Position numbers and translations under genes: made by a program. From the NCBI GenBank assembly GCA_005787665.1, contig SYAB01000422.1, positions 1 to 6,252 on the forward strand: DNA of 6,252 bases, given 5' to 3'. Within the stretch, counting starts at the first letter, position 1. Each line of letters begins with the position of its first letter. Shown here one piece after another: positions 1-6,252 of this stretch. The notes beneath the pieces are model-generated. The model searched no databases. It was not told the DNA's origin and saw nothing but the letters and a program-made list of their open reading frames with translations. This DNA is from Actinomycetota bacterium. Its GTDB lineage: Bacteria; Actinomycetota; Actinomycetes; Mycobacteriales; Mycobacteriaceae.

Positions 1-2120
1 AGATCTGGAACCTGGTGTTCATGCAGAACGAGCGGGGGGAGGGCACCAGCAAGGACGACTTCGAGATCCTCGGCCCGCTGCCCCGCCAGAACATCGACAC
101 CGGTATGGGCGTGGAGCGGATCGCCTGCCTGCTGCAAGGTGTTGACAACGTCTACGAGACCGACCTGCTACGCCCGGTGATCGACACGGTCGCGCAGTAC
201 GCGCCGCGCGGCTACGGCCGGGGCAATGCCGCCGACGACGTCCGGTACCGCGTCATCGCCGATCACACCCGCACCGCGGCGATCATCATCGGCGACGGGG
301 TGGCGCCGTCCAACGAGGGTCGCGGGTACGTGCTGCGTCGGCTGCTACGCCGCATCATCCGCTCGGCCAAGCTGCTCGGCATCGACACCCCGATCGTCGG
401 GGAGTTGATGGAATGCGTGCGCGACGCGATGGGCCCGTCCTACCCCGAACTCGTCACCGACTTCGACCGGATCAACCGGATCGCGGTCGCCGAGGAGACG
501 GCCTTCAACCGCACCCTGGCGTCGGGCTCGACGTTGTTCGAGAACGCCGCGGCCGCGACGAAGGCATCCGGTCGGACCGAACTGCCCGGAGCCGAGGCCT
601 TCACCTTGCACGACACCTACGGGTTCCCGATCGAGTTGACCCTGGAGATGGCCGCCGAAGCGGGCCTGAGCGTCGATGAACTCGGGTTCCGCGAGTTGAT
701 GGCCGAGCAACGCCGGCGGGCCAAGGCCGACGCCGCGGCGCGCAAACACGCCCACGCCGACCTCTCGGCGTTCCGGGAACTCCTCGATGCCGGCCCCACC
801 GAGTTCACCGGGTTCGACGAACTGAGCTCGCAGGCCCGGATCCTGGGAATCTTCGTCGACGGCAAGAGGGTTCCGGTGGTCGCCCACCATCCGCGGGTGC
901 ACTCCGAAACGGTGCCGCCGGAGCGGGTCGAGATCGTCCTGGACCGCACCCCGCTCTATGCCGAGTCGGGCGGTCAGATCGCCGACGCCGGCTGGATCAC
1001 CGGAACCGGTGCCGGCGGGTCGGCGAAGGCTGCGGTCACCGACGTGCAGAAGATCGCCAGAACGTTGTGGGTGCATCGGGTCAACGTCGAGTCGGGGGAG
1101 TTCGTCGAAGGCGACACCATCGTCGCCGCCGTCGACCCACGCTGGCGCCATGGCGCCACCCAGGGGCACTCCGGTACTCATCTGGTGCATGCGGCGTTGC
1201 GAGAGGTGCTGGGCCCCAACGCTGTTCAGGCCGGATCGCTGAACCGCCCCGGATACCTGCGGTTCGACTTCAACTGGCAGGGCGCCTTGACCGAGAGCCA
1301 GAGCGACCAGATTCAGGAGATCGCCAATCAGGCGGTGCAGGCCGACTACCCGGTGAACACCTTCCTCACCGAACTCGACAAGGCCAAGGCGATGGGGGCC
1401 ATGGCCCTGTTCGGTGAGCAGTACCCCGAGCAGGTCCGCGTCGTGGAGATCGGCGGGCCGTTCTCCCTGGAACTCTGCGGAGGCACCCATGTACACAGCT
1501 CGGCTCAGGTAGGTCCGGTGACCATTCTCGGCGAGTCCTCGGTCGGTTCCGGGGTTCGCCGCGTTGAGGCGTATGTGGGCCTCGAGTCGTTCCGGCACCT
1601 GGCCAAGGAGCGGGCGTTGATGGCCGGGCTGGCCTCGTCGCTGAAGGTGCCCTCCGAAGAGGTGCCGGCGCGGGTCGCCACCCTGGTGGAGCGGCTCAAG
1701 TCCGCCGAGAAGGAGCTCGAGCGGGCGCGGCTCTCGACGGCACGCGCCGCGGCCGGCAATGCCGTCGCTTCGGCCGAACAGGTGGGTAGGGTCCGTCTGG
1801 TGGCTCAGCGAATGGCGGCCGGGATGACCGCGTCCGATCTGAGATCCCTCGTCGGTGACATCCGGGCCAGGTTGGGCGCCGATCCCGGCGTGGTGGTTCT
1901 CGTCGCCGAGGATGCCGAAGGTGGAGTGCCGTTCGTGGTGGCGGCCAATCAGGCGGCCCAGGACGCCGGAATACGGGCCTCCTACCTCGTTGCCGCTGTC
2001 TCCGCCGCCGTCGGCGGCAGGGGTGGCGGCAAGGCCGATATGGCGCAGGGCTCCGGCAAAGATCCGTCCGGCATCGATGCGGCGCTGGCAGCGGTCCGCG
2101 CGGAACTGGCCCGGGACTGA
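1..2120 (+). CDS. alaS: Alanyl-tRNA synthetase, C-terminal part (5' end outside window)
   Basis: Cytoplasmic class II enzyme that charges tRNA-Ala with alanine and hydrolyses mischarged Ser/Gly-tRNA-Ala. The reading frame is already open at the left edge (first full codon at 3, reading [12 protein letters not shown]), so the GTG at 15 is an internal Val codon, not a start. About 705 codons are present against roughly 900 in mycobacterial AlaS, so about 200 N-terminal residues with class II motifs 1 and 2 are missing only because of the window edge. Visible in order: motif 3 GMGVERI (102–122); the tRNA-recognition helical region with IADHTR and [16 protein letters not shown]; the editing domain with zinc-ligand motifs HSGTH (1167–1181) and CGGTH (1476–1490); a charged helical linker (about 1640–1790); and the C-Ala domain with the glycine-rich [15 protein letters not shown] (2013–2057). 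The frame is intact to TGA at 2118–2120. ruvX follows after 9 nt. Identification is secure. Confidence 0.98.
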   Translation, partial: IWNLVFMQNERGEGTSKDDFEILGPLPRQNIDTGMGVERIACLLQGVDNVYETDLLRPVIDTVAQYAPRGYGRGNAADDVRYRVIADHTRTAAIIIGDGVAPSNEGRGYVLRRLLRRIIRSAKLLGIDTPIVGELMECVRDAMGPSYPELVTDFDRINRIAVAEETAFNRTLASGSTLFENAAAATKASGRTELPGAEAFTLHDTYGFPIELTLEMAAEAGLSVDELGFRELMAEQRRRAKADAAARKHAHADLSAFRELLDAGPTEFTGFDELSSQARILGIFVDGKRVPVVAHHPRVHSETVPPERVEIVLDRTPLYAESGGQIADAGWITGTGAGGSAKAAVTDVQKIARTLWVHRVNVESGEFVEGDTIVAAVDPRWRHGATQGHSGTHLVHAALREVLGPNAVQAGSLNRPGYLRFDFNWQGALTESQSDQIQEIANQAVQADYPVNTFLTELDKAKAMGAMALFGEQYPEQVRVVEIGGPFSLELCGGTHVHSSAQVGPVTILGESSVGSGVRRVEAYVGLESFRHLAKERALMAGLASSLKVPSEEVPARVATLVERLKSAEKELERARLSTARAAAGNAVASAEQVGRVRLVAQRMAAGMTASDLRSLVGDIRARLGADPGVVVLVAEDAEGGVPFVVAANQAAQDAGIRASYLVAAVSAAVGGRGGGKADMAQGSGKDPSGIDAALAAVRAELARD

Positions 2121-2123
2121 GAG
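2119..2123 (+). promoter_or_regulatory. Weak ribosome binding site for ruvX
   Basis: GAGAG lies 6 nt before the ATG at 2130 and overlaps the alaS stop codon. It is the only purine run in the 9-nt gap. It supports the ATG at 2130 as the start and suggests that ruvX is read by ribosomes finishing alaS. The match to the Shine–Dalgarno consensus is partial. Confidence 0.4.
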
Positions 2124-2129
2124 CTGCTC

Positions 2130-2618
2130 ATGATCGACGACCCGACGCCCGACCGGCCGGGCGCTGACGACCCGGGCCGGGGCCGCCGGCTGGGCATCGA
2201 CGTCGGAACTGTGCGGATCGGGGTCGCGGTGAGCGATCCCGATGGCATCCTGGCGACTCCGGTGGAAACGGTGCGCCGGGATCGCCGGGACGCCCACCTG
2301 CGCAGACTGGCCTCGCTGGTGGCCGAATACGGCGTCGTGGAGGTGGTGGTCGGGTTGCCCCGCACCCTGGCCGACCGGGCGGGTTCCTCGGCGCGCGACG
2401 CGCTCGAGGTGGCGACCGCTCTCGCCGGACGGGTCAGCCCGGTGCCGGTGCGGTTGGCCGACGAGAGACTGACTACGGTCAGCGCGGAACGTTCCCTACG
2501 GCAAGCCGGAGTCCGTGCCAAGGACCAACGGGGGATGATCGACCAGGCCGCCGCCGTGGCAATCCTGCAAGGCTGGCTCGACCAACGCCGCAATGCGGCC
2601 ACGACGCTGAAAGAGTGA
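2130..2618 (+). CDS. ruvX: RuvX/YqgF family nuclease (putative Holliday junction resolvase / pre-16S rRNA nuclease)
   Basis: A 162-residue protein of the RNase H-like YqgF fold, normal length for an actinobacterial member. Family members are credited with 5'-end maturation of 16S rRNA and, in mycobacteria, with Holliday junction resolution; the sequence alone cannot say which matters here. Visible motifs: first β-strand with the metal-binding Asp, [16 protein letters not shown] (residues 21–36, D24); VVVGLPRTL (72–80); DERLTT (111–116); and the C-terminal [10 protein letters not shown] (137–146) with acidic D138. All the acidic positions expected for catalysis are present. The first 17 or so residues are Asp/Pro/Gly-rich, precede the fold and are probably disordered. 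The ATG at 2130 has a weak GAGAG upstream and lies 9 nt after the alaS stop. The alaS–ruvX–mltG order is widespread in actinobacteria. The C-terminus abuts or overlaps mltG. Confidence 0.95.
   Translation: MIDDPTPDRPGADDPGRGRRLGIDVGTVRIGVAVSDPDGILATPVETVRRDRRDAHLRRLASLVAEYGVVEVVVGLPRTLADRAGSSARDALEVATALAGRVSPVPVRLADERLTTVSAERSLRQAGVRAKDQRGMIDQAAAVAILQGWLDQRRNAATTLKE
2609..2615 (+). promoter_or_regulatory. Ribosome binding site that decides the mltG start
   Basis: GAAAGAG sits inside the last codons of ruvX with 5 nt between it and the ATG at 2621. The alternative start, GTG at 2615, overlaps the ruvX TGA in a GTGA arrangement but has no purine-rich run at a useful distance upstream. This favours ATG 2621, giving a protein two residues shorter. 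The GTG start cannot be excluded, because 4-nt overlaps are common in coupled genes. Confidence 0.45.
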
Positions 2619-2620
2619 CG

Positions 2621-3841
2621 ATGTCGGAAGATCTGCAGCCTGAACGTGCCGAGCCGACGGCGGTGGGGGCACCCCGCGGCCAACAGCGCGCGCCGGGCAA
2701 CGGCGGCAGGGGCCGCCTGCTGGGCGTGTTGGCCGTGCTGGTCGCCGGTGTGCTGGGCGCCTGGTTGCTCGGGCCCAAACTCTTCGGCGGGCCCAAGCTG
2801 CCGACCGATTACACGGGCGAGGGCAAAGAGGACATCATCATCGAGGTGAGCCCCGGCGATTCCGGCTCGGTGATCGCCCAGGACCTGGTCGACAAGGGCG
2901 TCATCGGCGATGTCGGGATGTTCGTCTCGGCGGCCTCGGGCAACGCGGAACTCGCCGCGATCCAGCCCGGCTTCTACAAGCTTCGTACCGAGATCCCGGC
3001 GGCTACCGCCGTCCAGAAGCTGACCGACCCGGCCTCCCGGGTGGGCAAGCTGGTCATCCCCGAAGGAAAGCAGCTCGACGACATCACCGCGGTGGGCTCC
3101 GGAGCGGTGAATCCCGGTATCTTCTCGCTGATCGCCGACGCCAGCTGCGTGGAACTCAACGGGACCGAGAAGTGCGTGACGGCCGCAGAACTCAAGGCCG
3201 CCTCCGAGGAGGGGACGTTGCAGTCGCTGAACGTCCCGGACTGGGCCGCCCAGGGGGCCGGCGCCATGGGCCAGAGTCATCGGCGACTGGAGGGGCTGAT
3301 CGCGCCCGGCACGTGGAACATCAACCCGGCCTCCTCGGCCAAGGAGATTCTGGCCAAGCTTGTCGGCGAGAGCGGCGAGGGCTACGTCAAAGGGGGAATC
3401 CTGGACGCGGCCAAAGCGCTGAACATGTCCCCATACCAGGTGCTCATCGTGGGCTCGCTGGTGCAGAAGGAGGCCCAGCCCGCGGACTTCGCCAAGGTCG
3501 CCCGGGTCATCTACAACCGGTTGGCCAGCGACTACGACCGATTGGAATTCGACTCCACGGTCAATTACCCGCTGGACCGTCAGGAGGTGGCCACGACCGA
3601 TAAGGATCGGGCCACCGAGACACCGTGGAACACCTATGCCATGGCGGGTCTGCCCGCAACGCCCATCTGCTCGCCGGGTGCCGAAGCCCTGGCTGCGGCG
3701 GAGAATCCCGAAGCGGGGGACTGGCTGTACTTCGTGACCATCGACTCCGACGGCACCACCCTGTTCACCAGCGACTACCAGGAGCATCTGGCGAACCGGG
3801 AACTGGCGTTGGGTAGCGGCTTTCTGAACTCCGGACGATGA
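2621..3841 (+). CDS. mltG: Endolytic murein transglycosylase MltG (YceG-like)
   Basis: A membrane-anchored enzyme that cleaves nascent peptidoglycan glycan strands and is thought to set their length. From ATG 2621 it has 406 residues (408 if GTG 2615 is used). A short polar N-terminus is followed by one hydrophobic helix, LLGVLAVLVAGVLGAWLLG (about residues 33–51), which should leave the rest outside the membrane. Next comes a LysM-like segment (IIIEVSPGDSGSVIAQDL, about 72–89, through KLVIPEG near 143–149), then LEGLIAPGTW (about 223–232), and the catalytic domain with SLVQKEA (279–285). The Glu of KEA, codon 3470–3472, aligns with the catalytic Glu of E. coli MltG. VIYNRL, FDSTVNY, TPWNTYAMAGLP and the SPG motif near 351–353 complete the family pattern. 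An inserted stretch at about 158–220 carries two cysteines. aroE starts 6 nt after the stop. Identification is firm; activity is inferred from conserved residues. Confidence 0.96.
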   Translation: MSEDLQPERAEPTAVGAPRGQQRAPGNGGRGRLLGVLAVLVAGVLGAWLLGPKLFGGPKLPTDYTGEGKEDIIIEVSPGDSGSVIAQDLVDKGVIGDVGMFVSAASGNAELAAIQPGFYKLRTEIPAATAVQKLTDPASRVGKLVIPEGKQLDDITAVGSGAVNPGIFSLIADASCVELNGTEKCVTAAELKAASEEGTLQSLNVPDWAAQGAGAMGQSHRRLEGLIAPGTWNINPASSAKEILAKLVGESGEGYVKGGILDAAKALNMSPYQVLIVGSLVQKEAQPADFAKVARVIYNRLASDYDRLEFDSTVNYPLDRQEVATTDKDRATETPWNTYAMAGLPATPICSPGAEALAAAENPEAGDWLYFVTIDSDGTTLFTSDYQEHLANRELALGSGFLNSGR

Positions 3842-3847
3842 ACGGCC

Positions 3848-4648
3848 GTGCCGGCGCGTAAGGCGGCCGTCCTGGGATCGCCGGTCGCGCACTCGCGGTC
3901 TCCTGACCTGCACCTGGCCGCCTATCGCGCGCTGGGATTGGACGATTGGACCTATCAGCGCATCGAGTGCACGGCCGACGAATTGCCGACGCTGGTAGGC
4001 GGATTCGGTCCCGAATGGGTGGGAGTCTCCGTCACCATGCCCGGCAAATTTGCGGCCCTGCATTTCGCCGACGAGGCCACCGAGCGCGCAGAACTGTCCG
4101 GTTCGGCCAACACGCTGGTGCGGACCCCCACCGGTTGGCGTGCCGACAACACCGATATCGACGGGGTGGCCGGGGCGCTGGGTCATCGCGGTGGTCTGCG
4201 GCGGGCGATCGTGCTGGGCGCGGGCGGCACCGCGCCGGCCGCGTTGATCGCCCTGGCCGGGCTGGGTGTCATCGACATCACCGTCGTCGCGCGCGACCCC
4301 GCCAAGGTCGCCCGGCTGCTGGATCTGGGATCGAGGATCGGCGTGCCGACCCGGTTCTGCGGGCTCTCCGATGAGCGACTGGCCGATTTCGCCGCCCGGG
4401 CCGACGTGCTGGTCAGCACCATTCCCGCGGACGCGGCGGCCGGGTACGCGCAGCGGTTCGCCGGAATGCCCTTGCTGCTGGACGCGATCTACGATCCGTG
4501 GCCGACGCCGCTGGCGCACGCGGTCGCGGCCGGCGGCGGAGAGGTCGTGAGCGGTCTGCAGATGCTGCTGCATCAGGCGTTCAGCCAGGTCGAACAATTC
4601 ACAGGCCGCCCCGCGCCGCGAGAGCAGATGGCCGCCGCACTGGTCTAG
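3848..4648 (+). CDS. aroE: Shikimate dehydrogenase (NADP+)
   Basis: Cytoplasmic enzyme reducing 3-dehydroshikimate to shikimate with NADPH, the fourth step of the shikimate pathway. Its 266 residues are typical. Shikimate-binding motif GSPVAHSRSP (residues 10–19, S16 and S18); SVTMPGKF (61–68) with catalytic Lys67; NTDIDG (101–106) with catalytic Asp103; dinucleotide-binding GAGGTAPAA (124–132); the strand end VVAR (146–149), whose Arg probably contacts the NADP 2'-phosphate; and GLQMLLHQAF (236–245) with the substrate-binding Gln. The start is GTG at 3848: the next codon upstream but two in this frame is a stop (3839–3841, also the mltG stop), and the next ATG would remove the substrate-binding loop. 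No strong Shine–Dalgarno is seen, only GGA at 3833–3835, so coupling to mltG 6 nt upstream is likely. In mycobacteria this gene is annotated aroE. Identification is secure. Confidence 0.96.
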   Translation: MPARKAAVLGSPVAHSRSPDLHLAAYRALGLDDWTYQRIECTADELPTLVGGFGPEWVGVSVTMPGKFAALHFADEATERAELSGSANTLVRTPTGWRADNTDIDGVAGALGHRGGLRRAIVLGAGGTAPAALIALAGLGVIDITVVARDPAKVARLLDLGSRIGVPTRFCGLSDERLADFAARADVLVSTIPADAAAGYAQRFAGMPLLLDAIYDPWPTPLAHAVAAGGGEVVSGLQMLLHQAFSQVEQFTGRPAPREQMAAALV

Positions 4649-4657
4649 CGTGCCGGC

Positions 4658-5089
4658 ATGGTTCGCACTGCGCTCTGCCTGGTCGTGCTGGTCTGGGCCG
4701 TTGCGCTGTGCGTGATCGACCTGCGTGAGCGGCGACTGCCCGATGCGCTCACCCTGAGCGGCGCGGCGGTGATCCTGCCCTTCTGCGCGGCGTGCGGTCG
4801 CGGGTGGCCGGCGCTGTTGGGGGCCGCCGCCCTGGGCGGGCTCTATCTGGCCGTCCACCTGGCCGACCCGTCGGCCATGGGCGGCGGAGACGTCAAGCTC
4901 GCCGTCGCCCTCGGCGGGCTGACCGGGGCGCTCGGTGCGCCGGTGTGGGTGCTCGGCGCCGTGGGTGCCGCGCTGCTGACGGCGCTGTGCGGCACGGTGG
5001 CGATACTGCGTGGTCGCTGCGGGGCGCTGCCGCATGGTCCGTCGATGTGTGTGGCAAGTCTGATCGCCGCTTCGCCGGCCGTGTTCTAG
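4658..5089 (+). CDS. Type IV prepilin peptidase-like protein (A24 aspartic membrane protease)
   Basis: An integral membrane protease of 143 residues resembling the short prepilin peptidases (TadV/CpaA type) that cut the leader of type IV/Flp prepilins; it has no N-terminal methylase domain. The first catalytic motif is [14 protein letters not shown] (residues 20–33, Asp21) after a hydrophobic helix at about 5–20. The second is GGGDVKLA (75–82, Asp78), matching the family GxGD. Further hydrophobic segments lie near 34–46, 51–68, 81–90, 94–117 and 131–143. HGPSM (126–130) recalls the GP motif near the C-terminus of the family. The ATG at 4658 lies 9 nt after aroE with no clear Shine–Dalgarno, so translation may depend on coupling. 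No pilin or secretion gene is in the window, so the substrate must be encoded elsewhere; the mycobacterial Flp/Tad-type locus is a plausible source (inference). From memory it corresponds to Rv2551c. Confidence 0.88.
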   Translation: MVRTALCLVVLVWAVALCVIDLRERRLPDALTLSGAAVILPFCAACGRGWPALLGAAALGGLYLAVHLADPSAMGGGDVKLAVALGGLTGALGAPVWVLGAVGAALLTALCGTVAILRGRCGALPHGPSMCVASLIAASPAVF

Positions 5090-5101
5090 ATCGGCTGCCC
5101 G

Positions 5102-5221
5102 ATGTCGTCACCTGCGCCGGGTGTGTGCTCTATGCAGACGAACTGGGCGAAGCAGCGCCATAGTCCTCACACCGGCGAAGACACTGGCGCCCGGAACGCG
5201 CTTCACGCTGTGGGAAGATAG
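5102..5221 (+). other. Small open frame upstream of aroC (doubtful leader ORF)
   Basis: ATG at 5102 opens a 39-codon frame beginning [18 protein letters not shown] and ending VGR at TAG 5219–5221, 4 nt before the aroC GTG. There is no convincing ribosome binding site before the ATG. By hand count about two thirds of codons end in G or C, lower than in the flanking genes, which argues against ordinary coding selection. It has one Trp and no Phe or Tyr, so it does not look like an aromatic attenuation leader. The close stop-to-start spacing is the only positive sign. Most likely chance. Confidence 0.12.
5211..5219 (+). promoter_or_regulatory. Candidate extended -10 promoter element for a leaderless aroC transcript
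   Basis: TGG followed by GAAGAT reads as an extended -10 (TGn plus a hexamer keeping the A at position 2 and the AT at positions 5–6). The hexamer ends at 5219, and 6 nt later the aroC GTG begins at 5226, the usual distance from a -10 to a transcription start. Mycobacteria make many leaderless mRNAs that begin at ATG or GTG. No recognisable -35 is seen around 5191–5196. The alternative reading is that GGGAAGA (5212–5218) is a Shine–Dalgarno sequence 7 nt before the GTG. The sequence does not decide between the two. Confidence 0.35.
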
Positions 5222-5225
5222 CGTC

Positions 5226-6252
5226 GTGTTGCGTTGGACCACCGCCGGAGAATCCCACGGCCGCGCCCTGGTCGCCATGGTCGAGGGCATGGTGGCCGGT
5301 GTCGAGGTGACGTCGGCCGACATCGCCGCCCAGTTGGCCCGCCGCCGGCTCGGTTATGGGCGCGGCGCCCGCATGAAGTTCGAACAAGACGAGGTCACGG
5401 TGCTGGCCGGGGTCCGCCACGGCTGCACCCTCGGCGGGCCGATCGCCATCGAGATCGGCAACACCGAATGGCCCAAGTGGGAGACGGTGATGGCGGCGGA
5501 CCCGGTCGATGCCGCCGAACTCGAGGTGGCGCGCAACGCGCCGCTGACCCGTCCGCGGCCCGGTCACGCCGACTATGCGGGAATGCTCAAGTACGGATTC
5601 GACGATGCCCGGCCGGTCCTGGAGCGGGCCAGCGCCCGCGAGACGGCGGCCCGGGTCGCCGCGGCGAGTATCGCGAGGGCCTTCCTTCGGCAGGCTCTGG
5701 GCGTCGAGGTGCTCTCGCACGTGGTCTCCATCGGCGCCTCTGCGCCCTACGCCGGACCGCCACCGGAGGCCGCGGATCTGGTTCGTATCGACGAGAGCCC
5801 GGTCCGGGCGTTTGACGAGGCGGCCGAGGCGTCGATGATCGCCCAGATCGAGGCCGCCAAGACCGACGGCGACACCCTCGGCGGCGTGGTCGAGGTGGTC
5901 GCGCACGGCCTGCCGGTCGGGCTGGGCTCGTTCGTCAGCGGCGAGAGCCGTCTCGACAGCCAGCTCGCCGCCGCCGTGATGGGGGTCCAGGCGATCAAGG
6001 GTGTGGAGATCGGCGACGGATTCGAGACGGCGCGCCGGCGGGGCAGCGGAGCCCACGACGAGATGTTCCCCGGCGAGGGCGGCCCCGGTGGCGGCCCCGC
6101 CGGTGTGGTGCGCTCCACCAACCGGGCCGGTGGGCTGGAAGGCGGAATGACCAACGGTCAGCCGCTGCGGGTGCGTGCGGCGATGAAACCGAACTCGACG
6201 GTGCCCCGCGCGCTGTCCACCGTCGACCTCGCCACCGGTGATTCTGCGGTGG
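5226..6252 (+). CDS. aroC: Chorismate synthase, N-terminal part (3' end outside window)
   Basis: Cytoplasmic, reduced-FMN-dependent enzyme converting 5-enolpyruvylshikimate-3-phosphate to chorismate, the last step of the shikimate pathway and branch point to aromatic amino acids, folate, and in mycobacteria menaquinone and salicylate-derived siderophores. The frame runs from GTG 5226 ([14 protein letters not shown]) to the right edge, 342 codons of about 400. Family motifs: GESHG (residues 8–12, His11), [10 protein letters not shown] (41–50), [12 protein letters not shown] (108–119, His114), [14 protein letters not shown] (132–145, Arg138), [21 protein letters not shown], and [15 protein letters not shown]. 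The start is chosen because mycobacterial homologues begin MLRW. Two oddities: a glycine/proline-rich loop at residues 284–292, longer than in M. tuberculosis as I remember it, and KPN (Asn323) where KPI is usual. It is the first gene in the window with room for its own promoter. Named aroF in some mycobacterial annotations. Confidence 0.97.
   Translation, partial: MLRWTTAGESHGRALVAMVEGMVAGVEVTSADIAAQLARRRLGYGRGARMKFEQDEVTVLAGVRHGCTLGGPIAIEIGNTEWPKWETVMAADPVDAAELEVARNAPLTRPRPGHADYAGMLKYGFDDARPVLERASARETAARVAAASIARAFLRQALGVEVLSHVVSIGASAPYAGPPPEAADLVRIDESPVRAFDEAAEASMIAQIEAAKTDGDTLGGVVEVVAHGLPVGLGSFVSGESRLDSQLAAAVMGVQAIKGVEIGDGFETARRRGSGAHDEMFPGEGGPGGGPAGVVRSTNRAGGLEGGMTNGQPLRVRAAMKPNSTVPRALSTVDLATGDSAV

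Larger units (their letters stand above)
5090..5225 (+). other. Intergenic region before aroC
   Basis: The only gap of more than 9 nt in the window. It is less G+C-rich at codon-like third positions than the flanking genes. It contains two small inverted repeats just after the peptidase stop: ATCGG/CCGAT (5090–5094 with 5099–5103) and CACCTG/CGGGTG (5109–5114 with 5118–5123, one G–T pair). Neither has a following T run, so terminator function is weakly supported. A third short repeat, GGCG/CGCC, is at 5146–5149 with 5156–5159. At the right end is a candidate extended -10 element. I see no tRNA, riboswitch or insertion element. From memory this is where M. tuberculosis carries additional genes; here nothing is inserted. 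Confidence 0.6.

Noticed and set aside
15..17. GTG at 15 as the start of alaS
   Set aside because: The frame is open to the window edge and the codons before it (IWNL) belong to the conserved AlaS sequence, so this is an internal Val.
345..2297. A 650-codon minus-strand open frame opposite alaS and the start of ruvX
   Set aside because: Same cause: low-complexity Arg/Gly/His-rich translation, antisense to the conserved alaS frame.
3838..3861. ATG at 3838 as an alternative aroE start
   Set aside because: It is in a different frame and reaches a TAA stop after seven codons; the GTG at 3848 is in the correct frame.
1982..5035. A 1017-codon open frame on the minus strand opposite ruvX, mltG, aroE and most of the peptidase gene
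   Set aside because: The translation is rich in Arg, Gly, Gln and His with no recognisable domain, and the frame is antisense to four well-identified genes. Strong G/C third-position bias removes stop codons from one antisense frame; this is a composition effect.
5090..5123. Tandem small hairpins after the peptidase stop as an intrinsic terminator
   Set aside because: Stems are only 5–6 bp and no T run follows. Possible in a high-G+C genome, but such repeats arise easily by chance here.
5090..5225. Toxin–antitoxin or lipoprotein genes between the peptidase and aroC, as recalled from M. tuberculosis
   Set aside because: The gap is only 136 bp and contains no such coding sequence.
5130..6056. 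A 308-codon minus-strand open frame opposite aroC
   Set aside because: The + strand frame from 5226 carries every chorismate synthase signature; the antisense frame is its shadow.
1..6252. CRISPR arrays, insertion sequences, phage parts, tRNA or rRNA genes, or a new defence system
   Set aside because: Nearly every base belongs to six conserved housekeeping-type genes. No direct-repeat arrays, terminal inverted repeats or transposase motifs were seen on either strand.

Overview
The window is a compact stretch of actinobacterial chromosome, and the protein sequences point to Mycobacteriaceae. Evidence is the very high G+C content with G/C-ending codons, GTG start codons, and the gene order alaS – ruvX – mltG – aroE – A24 prepilin peptidase – aroC. 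From memory this order matches the Mycobacterium tuberculosis Rv2555c–Rv2551c block followed by aroC (named aroF there). M. tuberculosis, as I recall, carries several extra genes, including toxin–antitoxin pairs, between the peptidase and aroC. Here the two are separated by only 136 bp, which suggests a non-tuberculous mycobacterium or close relative.

Layout: all six recognisable genes are on the + strand. At 1–2120 is the C-terminal three quarters of alanyl-tRNA synthetase, cut by the left window edge. ruvX (2130–2618), mltG (2621–3841), aroE (3848–4648) and a short prepilin peptidase (4658–5089) follow with gaps of 2–9 nt, so the first five genes look like one translationally coupled operon. 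The only real intergenic space is 5090–5225. It precedes aroC (5226 to the right edge, cut), and it holds a candidate extended -10 element placed so that transcription could start at the aroC GTG. It also holds a weak 39-codon open frame ending 4 nt before that GTG.

Function: the block mixes translation (AlaS), nucleic-acid processing (RuvX/YqgF nuclease), cell-wall synthesis (MltG endolytic transglycosylase), protein export or pilus maturation (A24 peptidase) and aromatic biosynthesis (AroE and AroC, which act two steps apart in the shikimate pathway). The aroE–aroC pair probably opens the aro cluster that continues to the right (inference).

I see no tRNA or rRNA gene, insertion sequence, CRISPR array, phage element or new defence system. 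The long minus-strand open frames are composition artefacts. The points worth a second look are modest: the aroC start region, a glycine-rich insertion in AroC, a cysteine-bearing segment in MltG, and the prepilin peptidase lodged between two shikimate genes.
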